DNA from: Legionella sp.
Lineage (GTDB): Bacteria; Pseudomonadota; Gammaproteobacteria; Legionellales; Legionellaceae
Direction of reading: 5' to 3'
NCBI GenBank assembly: GCA_004297865.1
Contig: SCSO01000264.1
Coordinates: 1 to 6,312 of the forward strand
Length of the DNA: 6,312 bases
A program made the position numbers and the translations under genes. Shown in pieces: positions 1 to 6,292 of the stretch; the stretch's first letter is position 1; each line of letters starts with the position of its first letter. Under the pieces are notes generated by a model. The model did not search any database. It worked only from the letters and a program-made list of their open reading frames with translations, and was not told where the DNA came from.

Positions 1-1
1 T

Positions 2-7
2 TATAAT
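2..7 (+). promoter_or_regulatory. Candidate -10 promoter element (TATAAT) for the exporter operon
   Basis: The hexamer TATAAT matches the sigma-70 -10 consensus exactly and lies 48 bases before the first start codon, leaving a leader of about 40 nucleotides. The -35 element would fall outside the window, so it cannot be checked. In AT-rich DNA a chance match is quite possible. The position ahead of a run of overlapping genes is the main support. Confidence 0.4.
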
Positions 8-46
8 AAGATAAGATTTTAAAATTTCGAGTACATCCGCCAGGTT

Positions 47-50
47 AGGA
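47..50 (+). promoter_or_regulatory. Ribosome binding site of the cNMP-type gene
   Basis: AGGA sits 5 bases before the ATG at 56. This good Shine-Dalgarno match supports that ATG over later in-frame ATGs such as the one at residue 11. Confidence 0.6.
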
Positions 51-55
51 CTAAT

Positions 56-1225
56 ATGATTAAGCCCAGTCATGTAGAAAAATCGATGTCTCATGCCGAT
101 AAAAAGCAATTAATCAGCGATTATGCTCTATTTTGTCTCATGAACGCTAATGATACGCATGAATTAGCTCTATTATCTCGCGAAATATCAGTCCCTGAAG
201 ACACCATCATTGTCAAAGAAGGTGACATTGTTGATACCATTTACCTAGTTAAATCCGGAACTGCTCAAGTCACTAAAACAGTACAAAATTTAGAAAAAAA
301 AGAGGTTATGCATATTGCTATATTACGTGAAGGAGATTCTATCGGTCTTAATGAATCAGGTTTCTTCTCTAATAGCGGTATCCGTAATGCGACAGTGACT
401 GCCCTATCGCCCATGATTCTTTTAGCCATAGACATTAAAATATTTAATGACTTTCTAGCCAAATCCAGTATTTATTACCCGGCTCTGCAAAACACAGGTG
501 AACGTATTTTATTAATGCATTCTTTAAAAAATAATAAATTCTTCAAACAAATTTCCAATGAAAAAATACGTCAAATTGCCCATCGCGCAACCCGTATGTC
601 GATTAATGAAGGCGATGTATTATTTAACGAAGGCGATTTTGCGGATGCTTATTATTTCCTTATTTCAGGCAAGATTTCTCTCTCAACGACGAATGGTAAT
701 GAGCAAAAGATAATCAAAGAACTTGAAGCCCCTGCATTTTTTGGCGAAGCAGCATTAATGGATAATACGCGACGTAACGCGAATGCCCAAGCCCTCACTC
801 ATTGTGAACTCATTCTCATTACTCGAGTGACTGTTCTTGAGGTGATCAAACATGATCGTACTTTTGCAAAATCATTAACTTTGACACGCATTGAACAAAT
901 TCGTCCTAAGCCTGTAGCCAATATTGCAGAAAAAGAACAAAATGGTTATAAAAAAGTACAACTAACTCATCCTAACACAAATAACACTATCACTCTTTCT
1001 TCACAACAGTATGAAATGTGGAAAGCAATGGATGGTTACACCCCTTTAATTGATATTAAAAATAAGTTTTCCGGAGTAAGTATGGATGAAGTCTATACTT
1101 TTGCTCTCAAACTTAATAAAGCCCACTTTTTGAAATTAAATGAAATTCCTGGGAAAAAACCTGTTTCGGGTTTTAAAAACTCTATACATAAACTAATGGA
1201 CAAAATTAAGGCCGTATGGAAATGA
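56..1225 (+). CDS. Tandem cyclic-nucleotide-binding-domain protein with PqqD-like C-terminus
   Basis: A 389-residue soluble protein with no signal peptide or membrane segment, so presumably cytoplasmic. Domain 1 (about residues 30-140) has the CNB beta-roll pattern (VKEGDIVDTIYLVKSGTAQV at 53-72), but its phosphate-binding cassette is divergent (GLNESGFF...RNATV). Domain 2 (about 160-275) is closer to consensus: NEGDFADAYYFLISGKI, then FGEAAL at 229-234 and R239-R240-N-A, which resembles the FGE-AL...RxA cassette that grips the cyclic phosphate. Residues 310-362 (LSSQQYEMWKAMDGYTPLIDI...) resemble the small winged PqqD-like fold. A basic amphipathic tail follows (373-389). No CRP-type helix-turn-helix or enzyme domain is recognised. 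The stop overlaps the adaptor lipoprotein gene by 10 bases, so the two are probably co-translated and the protein likely regulates or partners the exporter. Ligand binding is inferred; CNB folds without a ligand are common. An A8 run at 294-301 lies within the intact frame. Confidence 0.85.
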   Translation: MIKPSHVEKSMSHADKKQLISDYALFCLMNANDTHELALLSREISVPEDTIIVKEGDIVDTIYLVKSGTAQVTKTVQNLEKKEVMHIAILREGDSIGLNESGFFSNSGIRNATVTALSPMILLAIDIKIFNDFLAKSSIYYPALQNTGERILLMHSLKNNKFFKQISNEKIRQIAHRATRMSINEGDVLFNEGDFADAYYFLISGKISLSTTNGNEQKIIKELEAPAFFGEAALMDNTRRNANAQALTHCELILITRVTVLEVIKHDRTFAKSLTLTRIEQIRPKPVANIAEKEQNGYKKVQLTHPNTNNTITLSSQQYEMWKAMDGYTPLIDIKNKFSGVSMDEVYTFALKLNKAHFLKLNEIPGKKPVSGFKNSIHKLMDKIKAVWK

Positions 1226-2070
1226 AAACTATATTAACTAAAGGATTTGCTTTATTCGCCATCTTTTCTGCTTGCCTTTTATCAGCATGCAAAGATAAAC
1301 CAACTACTTCTTGGCCAGGTTATGTTGAAGGTAAATACCTATTTATTACCCCGAATTTCGCTGGCACCTTAAAAACATTAAACGTCAGAGCCGGCGAACA
1401 AGTGAAAGCAAACAAACCTTTATACACACTGGATACCGTATCAGAACAAGAAGAAATTAGTACTGCCAAAGCCCGACTTGCACAAGCCAATGCCGATGAG
1501 CGTAAAGCACGTGCTGCTTATGATTTGCAAAAATCCATTTATGATCGTAAAAGAAGTCGTTACAACAAAAAGACCATTCAAAAAGAAGAATACGATATTG
1601 CTAAATCCAATTACAACCAAGCCAAAGAAACTGTCTCTTCTGCCAAAGCTAATATTGATGCCGCTAAAGCTCAATTGAAAAAGCTTACATGGATGATGCA
1701 ACAAAAATCCGTCAACTCACCAGTAGATGCCTTAGTATCTGATGTCTATTTCCAAGCAGGGGAAAACGTAAATCAAGGTGTTCCAGTCATGGCTCTGTTA
1801 GCCCCTAAGCAAATTAAAGTGATTTTTTACGTCAAAGGATCTGATCTCCATAAATTGAAATTAGAACAAACCCTCAAAATACGATGCGAAGATTGCACGC
1901 AAGAGATTAAAGCACGTATTAGTTATATTTCACCCCAAGCAGAATTTACCCCTCCGGTTCTTTATAGCACGGAAGTAAGCTCAAAATTAACCTTCCGAGT
2001 GGAGGCATTACCAGAGTCAGAAGAAAACATGGCATTACTACCAGGACAGCCTGTGACTGTCGCGTTATAG
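1216..2070 (+). CDS. HlyD/YbhG-type periplasmic adaptor (membrane fusion) lipoprotein of an ABC exporter
   Basis: A 284-residue adaptor that would link the inner-membrane pump to an outer-membrane channel. The N-terminus is a lipoprotein signal peptide: K4...K9, a hydrophobic core at 10-22, then lipobox L22-S23-A24-C25. Cys25 would be acylated and followed by Lys-Asp. The first lipoyl half is at about 33-75 (WPGYVEGKYLFITPNFAGTL). A charged, Ala-rich helical hairpin spans about 76-165. The second lipoyl half follows (VNSPVDALVSDVYFQAGENV, 166-185), then a beta-barrel from about 198. The C-terminal block CEDC (224-227) followed by ISYISPQAEFTPPVLYSTE and KLTFRVEA is characteristic of the YbhG/EmrA-like adaptors found with ABC-2 pumps. 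AAGG ends 4 bases before the first ATG. A second ATG at 1222 would drop only two residues and leave the signal intact. The frame overlaps the upstream gene by 10 bases and stops 11 bases before the ATPase gene. The substrate is unknown. Confidence 0.9.
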   Translation: MEMKTILTKGFALFAIFSACLLSACKDKPTTSWPGYVEGKYLFITPNFAGTLKTLNVRAGEQVKANKPLYTLDTVSEQEEISTAKARLAQANADERKARAAYDLQKSIYDRKRSRYNKKTIQKEEYDIAKSNYNQAKETVSSAKANIDAAKAQLKKLTWMMQQKSVNSPVDALVSDVYFQAGENVNQGVPVMALLAPKQIKVIFYVKGSDLHKLKLEQTLKIRCEDCTQEIKARISYISPQAEFTPPVLYSTEVSSKLTFRVEALPESEENMALLPGQPVTVAL

Positions 2071-2081
2071 GATGAGCGCTT

Positions 2082-3029
2082 ATGCCAAAAGAGAATTTAA
2101 TTATCAACGTCAATCATCTCAATAAACGCTTTCACGATTTTATTGCGGTAAAGGACATTAGTCTCCAAGTCAAACGCGGGGAAATTTTTGGTTTTCTTGG
2201 GCCGAATGGTTCAGGGAAAACCACTACCATCCGCATGTTGTGTGGCTTGTTAACGCCTAGCGGTGGCTCGGGTACCTGTTTAGGTTACAACATGTTAACT
2301 GAATCCAGTGCTATCAAAAAACATGTAGGCTACATTCCCCAACATTTTAGTTTATATAAATTTCTCACGGTGCAAGAGAATATTATTCTTATGGCAGAAT
2401 TGTACGGTATTCAAAACCGTAAAGAAAAAGCCATTGATTTAATGGATAGACTTGATCTCTTATCGCGTAAGAATCAACTTTCTGGAACTTTATCGGGCGG
2501 TTATAAGCAACGATTGTCTTTAGCCTGCGCATTGATTCATGATCCTTTTTTACTATTAATGGATGAACCTACTGCTAGCGTTGACCCTACTTCTCGTCGT
2601 GATTTCTGGGAAATCATGCATGGTCTTTCGGCAGAAGGCATGACCATTTTGTTGACCACTCACAATATGGATGAAGTAGAGCGTTGCCATAGACTAGCTT
2701 ATGTTTGTGATGGACAATTTCTAATGAGTGGCAGTATTAAGGACATTATTGAGACGGTTAATTTAACCACCTTTCAGGTGAAAGGGAGTAATTTAATAGT
2801 CTTAGCTAAACAATTAGAATCAACCCCAGGCATTGATCAGGTCATCACTTTTTTTGATACACTACATGTAAGCAGTAAAGATAAAAACGCGATTGAAACA
2901 GCCATTAAACCCTATATGGGGTTAGGCGATTATAAATGGGAAACCATTCACTCCACTTTGGATGACGTCTTTATTTGGTTATCCATCAACGAACGAAAAT
3001 TAGGGAAAATGAATGTTGAAAATAATTAA
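2082..3029 (+). CDS. ABC-2 type exporter ATP-binding protein (YbhF/CcmA-like, single nucleotide-binding domain)
   Basis: A 315-residue cytoplasmic ATPase that would power the permease encoded next. All ABC motifs are present and intact: Walker A GPNGSGKTT (40-48), Q-loop Q87 in YIPQ, signature LSGGY (137-141), Walker B LLLMDEP (157-163) with catalytic E162, and switch H194 in TTH. Residues about 228-300 form a C-terminal extension ending STLDDVFIWL, typical of the multidrug-type CcmA/YbhF ATPases. YbhF itself carries two such domains in one chain. This protein has one, so two copies would act as a homodimer. AGGA at 2069-2072 lies 9 bases before the ATG. The 3' end overlaps the permease gene by 17 bases, a sign of coupled translation of the two halves of the transporter. 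Confidence 0.95.
   Translation: MPKENLIINVNHLNKRFHDFIAVKDISLQVKRGEIFGFLGPNGSGKTTTIRMLCGLLTPSGGSGTCLGYNMLTESSAIKKHVGYIPQHFSLYKFLTVQENIILMAELYGIQNRKEKAIDLMDRLDLLSRKNQLSGTLSGGYKQRLSLACALIHDPFLLLMDEPTASVDPTSRRDFWEIMHGLSAEGMTILLTTHNMDEVERCHRLAYVCDGQFLMSGSIKDIIETVNLTTFQVKGSNLIVLAKQLESTPGIDQVITFFDTLHVSSKDKNAIETAIKPYMGLGDYKWETIHSTLDDVFIWLSINERKLGKMNVENN
3002..3005 (+). promoter_or_regulatory. Ribosome binding site of the permease gene, inside the ATPase gene
   Basis: AGGG lies 7 bases before the ATG at 3013, within the last codons of the ATPase gene. It supports this ATG as the permease start and the 17-base gene overlap. Confidence 0.55.
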
Positions 3030-4164
3030 GGCCTTGCATTATCCCTTATTGCGCTTTTGGTCCATATTAAAAAAAGAAATTATTCAAATTAAACGAGATT
3101 TTGGAACCTATATCTTTATTATTCTCGTTCCTTTTATTGAAGTGATTTTATTCGGAAATATTATCAATACGGACGCTAAAAACTTACCGACCGTGATCCT
3201 TTCGCACGATCATTCGGTGTTTTCCAATAGTTTAATTCAAGGATTTAAAAATACTGGCTATTTCAGAATTATTAAACAAACTGATGTGGATACTGACGCT
3301 GAAAAAATGTTGCGCTCCGGAGAAGTACAATTTGTGATTACCATCCCCAATAATTTTGCGGAAGACTTAATCAAAGAAAAACATCCCCATGTTTTAGTTG
3401 AAGGCGATGCGTCTGATCCTTTAGCCATTGGCAATGCCTTTAATGCGGCAGCAACCCTGGCTAATTCAGTACTAAATCAAGATTTAAAAGGGTCTTTAAG
3501 TTATTTAAAAAATCAGGAACCCTTATTTTTTATTGATACGCATGCCAAATATAATCCTTTGGTCGTTGCACAATTCCACACCCTACCAGGAATTTTAGCT
3601 ATTATCTTAACCGTCACGTTGGTAATGTTAACGGCTATTTCTGTGACTACTGAATATGATCAAGGCACTATGGAAATGCTCTTGATTACCCCTATAAAAC
3701 CTTTGGAGGTACTCATTGGTAAGATTATCCCTAATGCTATCTTTGGTTATATAATCTTTGTGTTAACTTTGGGTTTAAGTCGTTATGGGTTCCATGTACC
3801 TTTTGAAGGAAGCTTTTTTTTATTATCGCTTTGCGCAATACCGTATATTATTTCTTGTCTAGGCATTGGTCTTGCCGTTTCCACCGTGTCTCGCTCCCAA
3901 CTTCGTGCAGCCAATGTGGCCAACACTTACATTTTACCCGCGATTCTCTTTTCTGGATTTCTCTTTCCGTTTTATGCTATGCCCGGCTGGGCACAATGGA
4001 TTGGTGAAGTATTTCCGCCCACGCATTTTATTCGCATTACTTTATCTATTATGTTGAAAGGGGCCACTTTTAGCGAAGTATGGCCTAATTTGTGGCCCAT
4101 CATTCTCTTCGCCTGCTTTATTATCTTCATCAGTTTTAGGTATTATAGAAAGACACTCGATTAA
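3013..4164 (+). CDS. ABC-2 type exporter permease (YbhR/YbhS-like)
   Basis: A 383-residue inner-membrane permease, close to the usual 370-380 of YbhR/YbhS. The layout is the ABC-2 one: a cytoplasmic amphipathic start (RFWSILKKEIIQIKRDFGTY), TM1 at about 33-51, a large extracytoplasmic domain at about 52-185, then five hydrophobic stretches at about 192-212, 233-257, 266-290, 304-322 and 360-376. Diagnostic features are NPLVVAQFHTLPGI (181-194) and the cytoplasmic coupling segment EYDQGTMEMLLITPIKP (214-230), like the ERExGTxExLLxTP pattern of the family. The end RYYRKTLD is the family's normal C-terminus, so the protein is complete. Only one permease gene is present, whereas ybh-type loci carry two, so a homodimer is inferred. 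A T8 run at 3814-3821 lies inside the intact frame. With the adaptor and ATPase it would form an efflux system. The substrate cannot be read from the sequence. Confidence 0.93.
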   Translation: MLKIIKALHYPLLRFWSILKKEIIQIKRDFGTYIFIILVPFIEVILFGNIINTDAKNLPTVILSHDHSVFSNSLIQGFKNTGYFRIIKQTDVDTDAEKMLRSGEVQFVITIPNNFAEDLIKEKHPHVLVEGDASDPLAIGNAFNAAATLANSVLNQDLKGSLSYLKNQEPLFFIDTHAKYNPLVVAQFHTLPGILAIILTVTLVMLTAISVTTEYDQGTMEMLLITPIKPLEVLIGKIIPNAIFGYIIFVLTLGLSRYGFHVPFEGSFFLLSLCAIPYIISCLGIGLAVSTVSRSQLRAANVANTYILPAILFSGFLFPFYAMPGWAQWIGEVFPPTHFIRITLSIMLKGATFSEVWPNLWPIILFACFIIFISFRYYRKTLD

Positions 4165-4174
4165 CAGTGTTCTT

Positions 4175-4347
4175 ATGAAAAAAAATCCAAAAATGACAGC
4201 TACTACTCGTTAATCACAACCATTGCGACCGCCTTGGGATTGGCTTGGCCTCAACAGCTTGTACAGGACTTGTTAGTATTTGTAGACGAAGTTGTAATAC
4301 AGGCTACAATCCAAAACTTCATTGCCGAGAGATTGTTCAGAAAATAA
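4175..4347 (+). pseudogene. Possible frameshifted or slippage-dependent small gene (57 aa if one A is restored)
   Basis: The ATG at 4175 is followed by eight A's (4178-4185) and its frame ends after 12 codons. With nine A's it would read MKKKSKNDSYYSLITTIATA and continue, through LGLAWPQQLVQDLLVFVDEV, to a TAA at 4345-4347, giving 57 residues. That product looks protein-like: a basic start, a hydrophobic stretch at about 12-25, then an amphipathic helix ending AERLFRK. I do not recognise the family. No other ATG, GTG or early TTG opens the longer frame after the permease stop at 4162-4164, and no clear Shine-Dalgarno precedes 4175. Translation could be coupled to the permease stop 10 bases upstream. 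It may be a decayed gene, a gene expressed by RNA polymerase slippage on the A8 run, a sequencing error, or chance. The downstream neighbour is phaC, but a role in PHA metabolism is only a guess. Confidence 0.35.
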
Positions 4348-4431
4348 CTGTAGAAAAACTTGCCTATTTTCCACTTCGCTCCCAAAATAAAGATACAACC
4401 TTTGGTTTTGCATTATTGACAGGGAGCGGGA
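4348..4431 (+). other. Untranslated leader region upstream of phaC
   Basis: No supportable gene occupies these 84 bases. They probably hold the phaC leader and perhaps its promoter, since phaC lies 267 bases after the exporter operon and encodes an unrelated function. I could not find a convincing -35/-10 pair. A TTGACA at 4416-4421 lies too close to the start codon. No strong terminator separates the permease from phaC either, so read-through from the exporter operon cannot be excluded. Confidence 0.4.
4421..4426 (+). promoter_or_regulatory. Ribosome binding site of phaC
   Basis: AGGGAG lies 5 bases before the ATG at 4432, a strong Shine-Dalgarno match at ideal spacing. It settles this ATG as the phaC start. 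Confidence 0.75.
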
Positions 4432-6174
4432 ATGATACATGACAAAGAATTAGGCGATTTGATGCAGGATGTCGCTGAACGTAGTTTACAAATCATTTCT
4501 GGTTTTAAAAACAACACGACCTCATGGCCGATGATGCTCGATCAGTTTATTGAGCTTACCGAAAATTATCAGCAATTGTGGGTTACCATTTTAAAAAATC
4601 CTGAAAAGGTTTTGCAGATGCAAAGCACGTATTGGCAGGATTTTTTTGGGTTAATGCAAAAACAATTTACCTCTTGGATGGAAGGTAAACCTCTACCCAT
4701 TAACGATTCTCGCTTTAACAGTGAAGAATGGTTAAACAATCCCTTTTTTAATATGCTTTCACATCATTATTTATTAGCTAGCGAGCATATTAATTCGTTG
4801 TTAGAAGGGATGGAGTACCAAGATAAAACCGCTGCTAAAAGGTTGCAATTTTTCATTCGCCAATATTTAGACGCCTTATCCCCTGCTAATTTTCTTTACA
4901 CTAATCCGCAAATTATGTCCGAAACCATCGATAGTAAAGGTAAAAATTTACTCAAAGGGCTGCGGAATTTACTTTCAGATATCGAGGTAGGCTCCTCTCG
5001 TTTAATGATTAAAATGTCAGATAACAATGCCTTCAAAATCGGAGAAAACCTAGCCATTACTCCAGGCAAAGTGATTTATCGTAACGAAATGCTGGAATTA
5101 ATTCAGTACACCCCACAAACGGATAAAGTGAAAGCTATCCCTTTATTAATGGTGCCACCTTGGATTAACAAATTTTATATTTTGGATTTAAGTCCTAAAA
5201 ATTCCTTGGTGCGCTGGTTGGTAGAGCAAGGAATTACCGTATTCATTATTTCTTGGGTGAATCCGGATGCCAGTTTTGCGAATAAAAGCCTCTATGATTA
5301 TTTGAATGAAGGCCCTAAAACCGCCATTTCCATTATCCAAAAGCAATTGGATGTCAAACAGGTCAATACTTTGGGCTTTTGCATAGGTGGAACTTTGCTG
5401 GCCACCCTACTTGCTTATAATAAAGCTCATAAAGATAATTCCATTCATAGTGCTACTTTTTTAGCCTCAATGATTGATTTTAGCGATCCAGGTGATATTT
5501 CTGTGTTTATTGATGAGCAACAAATTAAAGACTTGGAAGAAGAAATGAAGGCTAAAGGGTATTTGGCAGGTAAATTCATGGCTTCTAGTTTTAATTCTTT
5601 AAGAGCTAATGACTTAATTTGGTCATTTTTTATCAAAAATTATCTGCAAGGAAAAAATCCAGTGCCTTTTGATATTTTATTCTGGAACGCAGATTCAACT
5701 AACATGCCTGCAAAGATGCATTCCCAATATTTACGGTGGATGTATTTAAATAATAAATTATCCAAACCTGGCAAAATTCGACTCAATGGCACCCCCATCG
5801 ATGTACGCACCATTGATGTCCCCACTTTCTTCTTATCCACCAAAAAAGATCATATCGCCCCGTGGAAAACCACTTATATTGGTTTTCAATTAATGAATGG
5901 TCCTAAAGAATTTGTTTTAGGTGGTTCAGGGCATATTGCGGGTATCGTCAATCCACCTAACGCAAAGAAGTATTCTTATCAAGTGAATGAGAATAGTCAT
6001 TTAGATGCGGATGAGTGGATAGAAACTGCCACGGAGCATCCCGGCTCTTGGTGGCCGGTATGGCTTAAGTGGTTGAAAAAGCATTCGGGCAAAAATATCC
6101 CCGCACCAGAGTTTAAAAACTTACCCTATGCACCATTGATGGATGCGCCGGGGAGTTATGTGTTGAAGAAGTGA
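4432..6174 (+). CDS. phaC: Class I poly(3-hydroxyalkanoate) synthase
   Basis: A 580-residue enzyme that polymerises 3-hydroxyacyl-CoA (typically 3-hydroxybutyryl-CoA) into polyester on cytoplasmic storage granules, releasing CoA. The helical N-terminal PhaC_N region runs to about residue 230, with WLNNPFFNMLSHHYLL at 100-115. An alpha/beta-hydrolase core follows. The lipase-like box GFCIGG (315-320) supplies the nucleophile C317, with D473 in KKDHIAPW and H501 in GSGHIAG completing the triad. FWNADSTNMP (417-426) carries the conserved Trp, here W418. VPPWINKFYILDL (241-253) is another strong family block. The end, GSWWPVWLKWL then YAPLMDAPGSYVLKK, is the typical class I C-terminus. The length is close to the 589 residues of the Cupriavidus enzyme, so it is complete. 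The single long chain, with no phaE or phaR beside it, supports class I. No phaA, phaB, phasin or depolymerase gene is in the window, so precursor supply must come from elsewhere. Its link to the upstream exporter operon is probably positional only. Confidence 0.96.
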   Translation: MIHDKELGDLMQDVAERSLQIISGFKNNTTSWPMMLDQFIELTENYQQLWVTILKNPEKVLQMQSTYWQDFFGLMQKQFTSWMEGKPLPINDSRFNSEEWLNNPFFNMLSHHYLLASEHINSLLEGMEYQDKTAAKRLQFFIRQYLDALSPANFLYTNPQIMSETIDSKGKNLLKGLRNLLSDIEVGSSRLMIKMSDNNAFKIGENLAITPGKVIYRNEMLELIQYTPQTDKVKAIPLLMVPPWINKFYILDLSPKNSLVRWLVEQGITVFIISWVNPDASFANKSLYDYLNEGPKTAISIIQKQLDVKQVNTLGFCIGGTLLATLLAYNKAHKDNSIHSATFLASMIDFSDPGDISVFIDEQQIKDLEEEMKAKGYLAGKFMASSFNSLRANDLIWSFFIKNYLQGKNPVPFDILFWNADSTNMPAKMHSQYLRWMYLNNKLSKPGKIRLNGTPIDVRTIDVPTFFLSTKKDHIAPWKTTYIGFQLMNGPKEFVLGGSGHIAGIVNPPNAKKYSYQVNENSHLDADEWIETATEHPGSWWPVWLKWLKKHSGKNIPAPEFKNLPYAPLMDAPGSYVLKK

Positions 6175-6182
6175 TTTTTCTG

Positions 6183-6207
6183 GATTGGGCCCACGCGGGC
6201 GCCAATC
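6183..6207 (+). terminator. Hairpin after phaC, possible terminator without a U-tract
   Basis: GATTGG pairs with CCAATC and the inner GCCC (6189-6192) pairs with GGGC (6197-6200). This gives a 10-bp, partly GC-rich stem with a 4-base loop and one bulged G at 6201, starting 9 bases after the phaC stop. It is well placed to end or stabilise the phaC transcript. No run of T follows it on either strand (the T5 run at 6175-6179 precedes it), so a standard intrinsic terminator is not shown. Confidence 0.45.
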
Positions 6208-6216
6208 TCTCAGAAC

Positions 6217-6292
6217 GTAGGTTGGGTCATGACCCAACATAACCATTTCATCTTCGCTCAAGATGCTTATGTTGGGTCGCGACCCAACCTAC
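6217..6292. repeat. 76-base inverted repeat of two palindromes (REP/MITE-like element)
   Basis: The arms at 6217-6242 and 6267-6292 are reverse complements at 24 of 26 positions. Each arm holds a perfect 18-bp palindrome: GTTGGGTCATGACCCAAC (6221-6238) and GTTGGGTCGCGACCCAAC (6271-6288). The two differ only at the two central bases. Between the arms, CATCTT (6249-6254) and AAGATG (6260-6265) form a small inner stem with a 5-base loop. The unit can thus fold as one long hairpin or as separate small ones. The GTAGGTTGGGT...ACCCAACCTAC style resembles dispersed palindromic repeats seen in several bacterial genomes. Calling it mobile or multi-copy is inference, because only one unit is in view. 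It may also hinder transcription entering from either side. Confidence 0.8.

Noticed and set aside
265..462. Minus-strand open frame inside the cNMP-type gene
   Set aside because: It is antisense to the first CNB domain, and its composition and lack of start signals mark it as chance.
1441..1704. Open frames on the minus strand (1441-1704) and in another plus frame (1478-1678) over the adaptor's helical region
   Set aside because: These are shadows of the Lys/Ala-rich coiled-coil codons of the adaptor. There are no start signals, and the Phe/Ser-rich or Lys-rich low-complexity products match no family.
3866..4057. Plus-strand open frame within the permease gene
   Set aside because: It is an out-of-frame shadow of conserved membrane segments of the permease.
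4280..4309. TTGTAG...CTACAA inverted repeat as a terminator for the exporter operon
   Set aside because: It is only a 6-bp AT-rich stem with an 18-base loop and no T-tract, expected by chance.
4416..4421. Perfect TTGACA resembling a -35 element
   Set aside because: A -10 at normal spacing would fall at about 4439-4444, inside phaC, where no TATAAT-like hexamer exists and the phaC start would be excluded from the transcript.
4245..4442. Plus-strand 65-codon frame starting at TTG and overlapping the phaC start
   Set aside because: Its TTG start lacks a Shine-Dalgarno. The product is Cys/Arg-rich and unlike a real protein, and it competes with the more protein-like frame ending at 4347 and with phaC.
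5445..5843. Two minus-strand open frames inside phaC (5445-5636 and 5640-5843)
   Set aside because: They are antisense to strongly conserved phaC motifs, with no ribosome binding sites and no recognisable products.
6217..6292. CRISPR-like array
   Set aside because: There are only two units, in inverted rather than direct orientation, and the spacer itself is palindromic. This is an inverted repeat.
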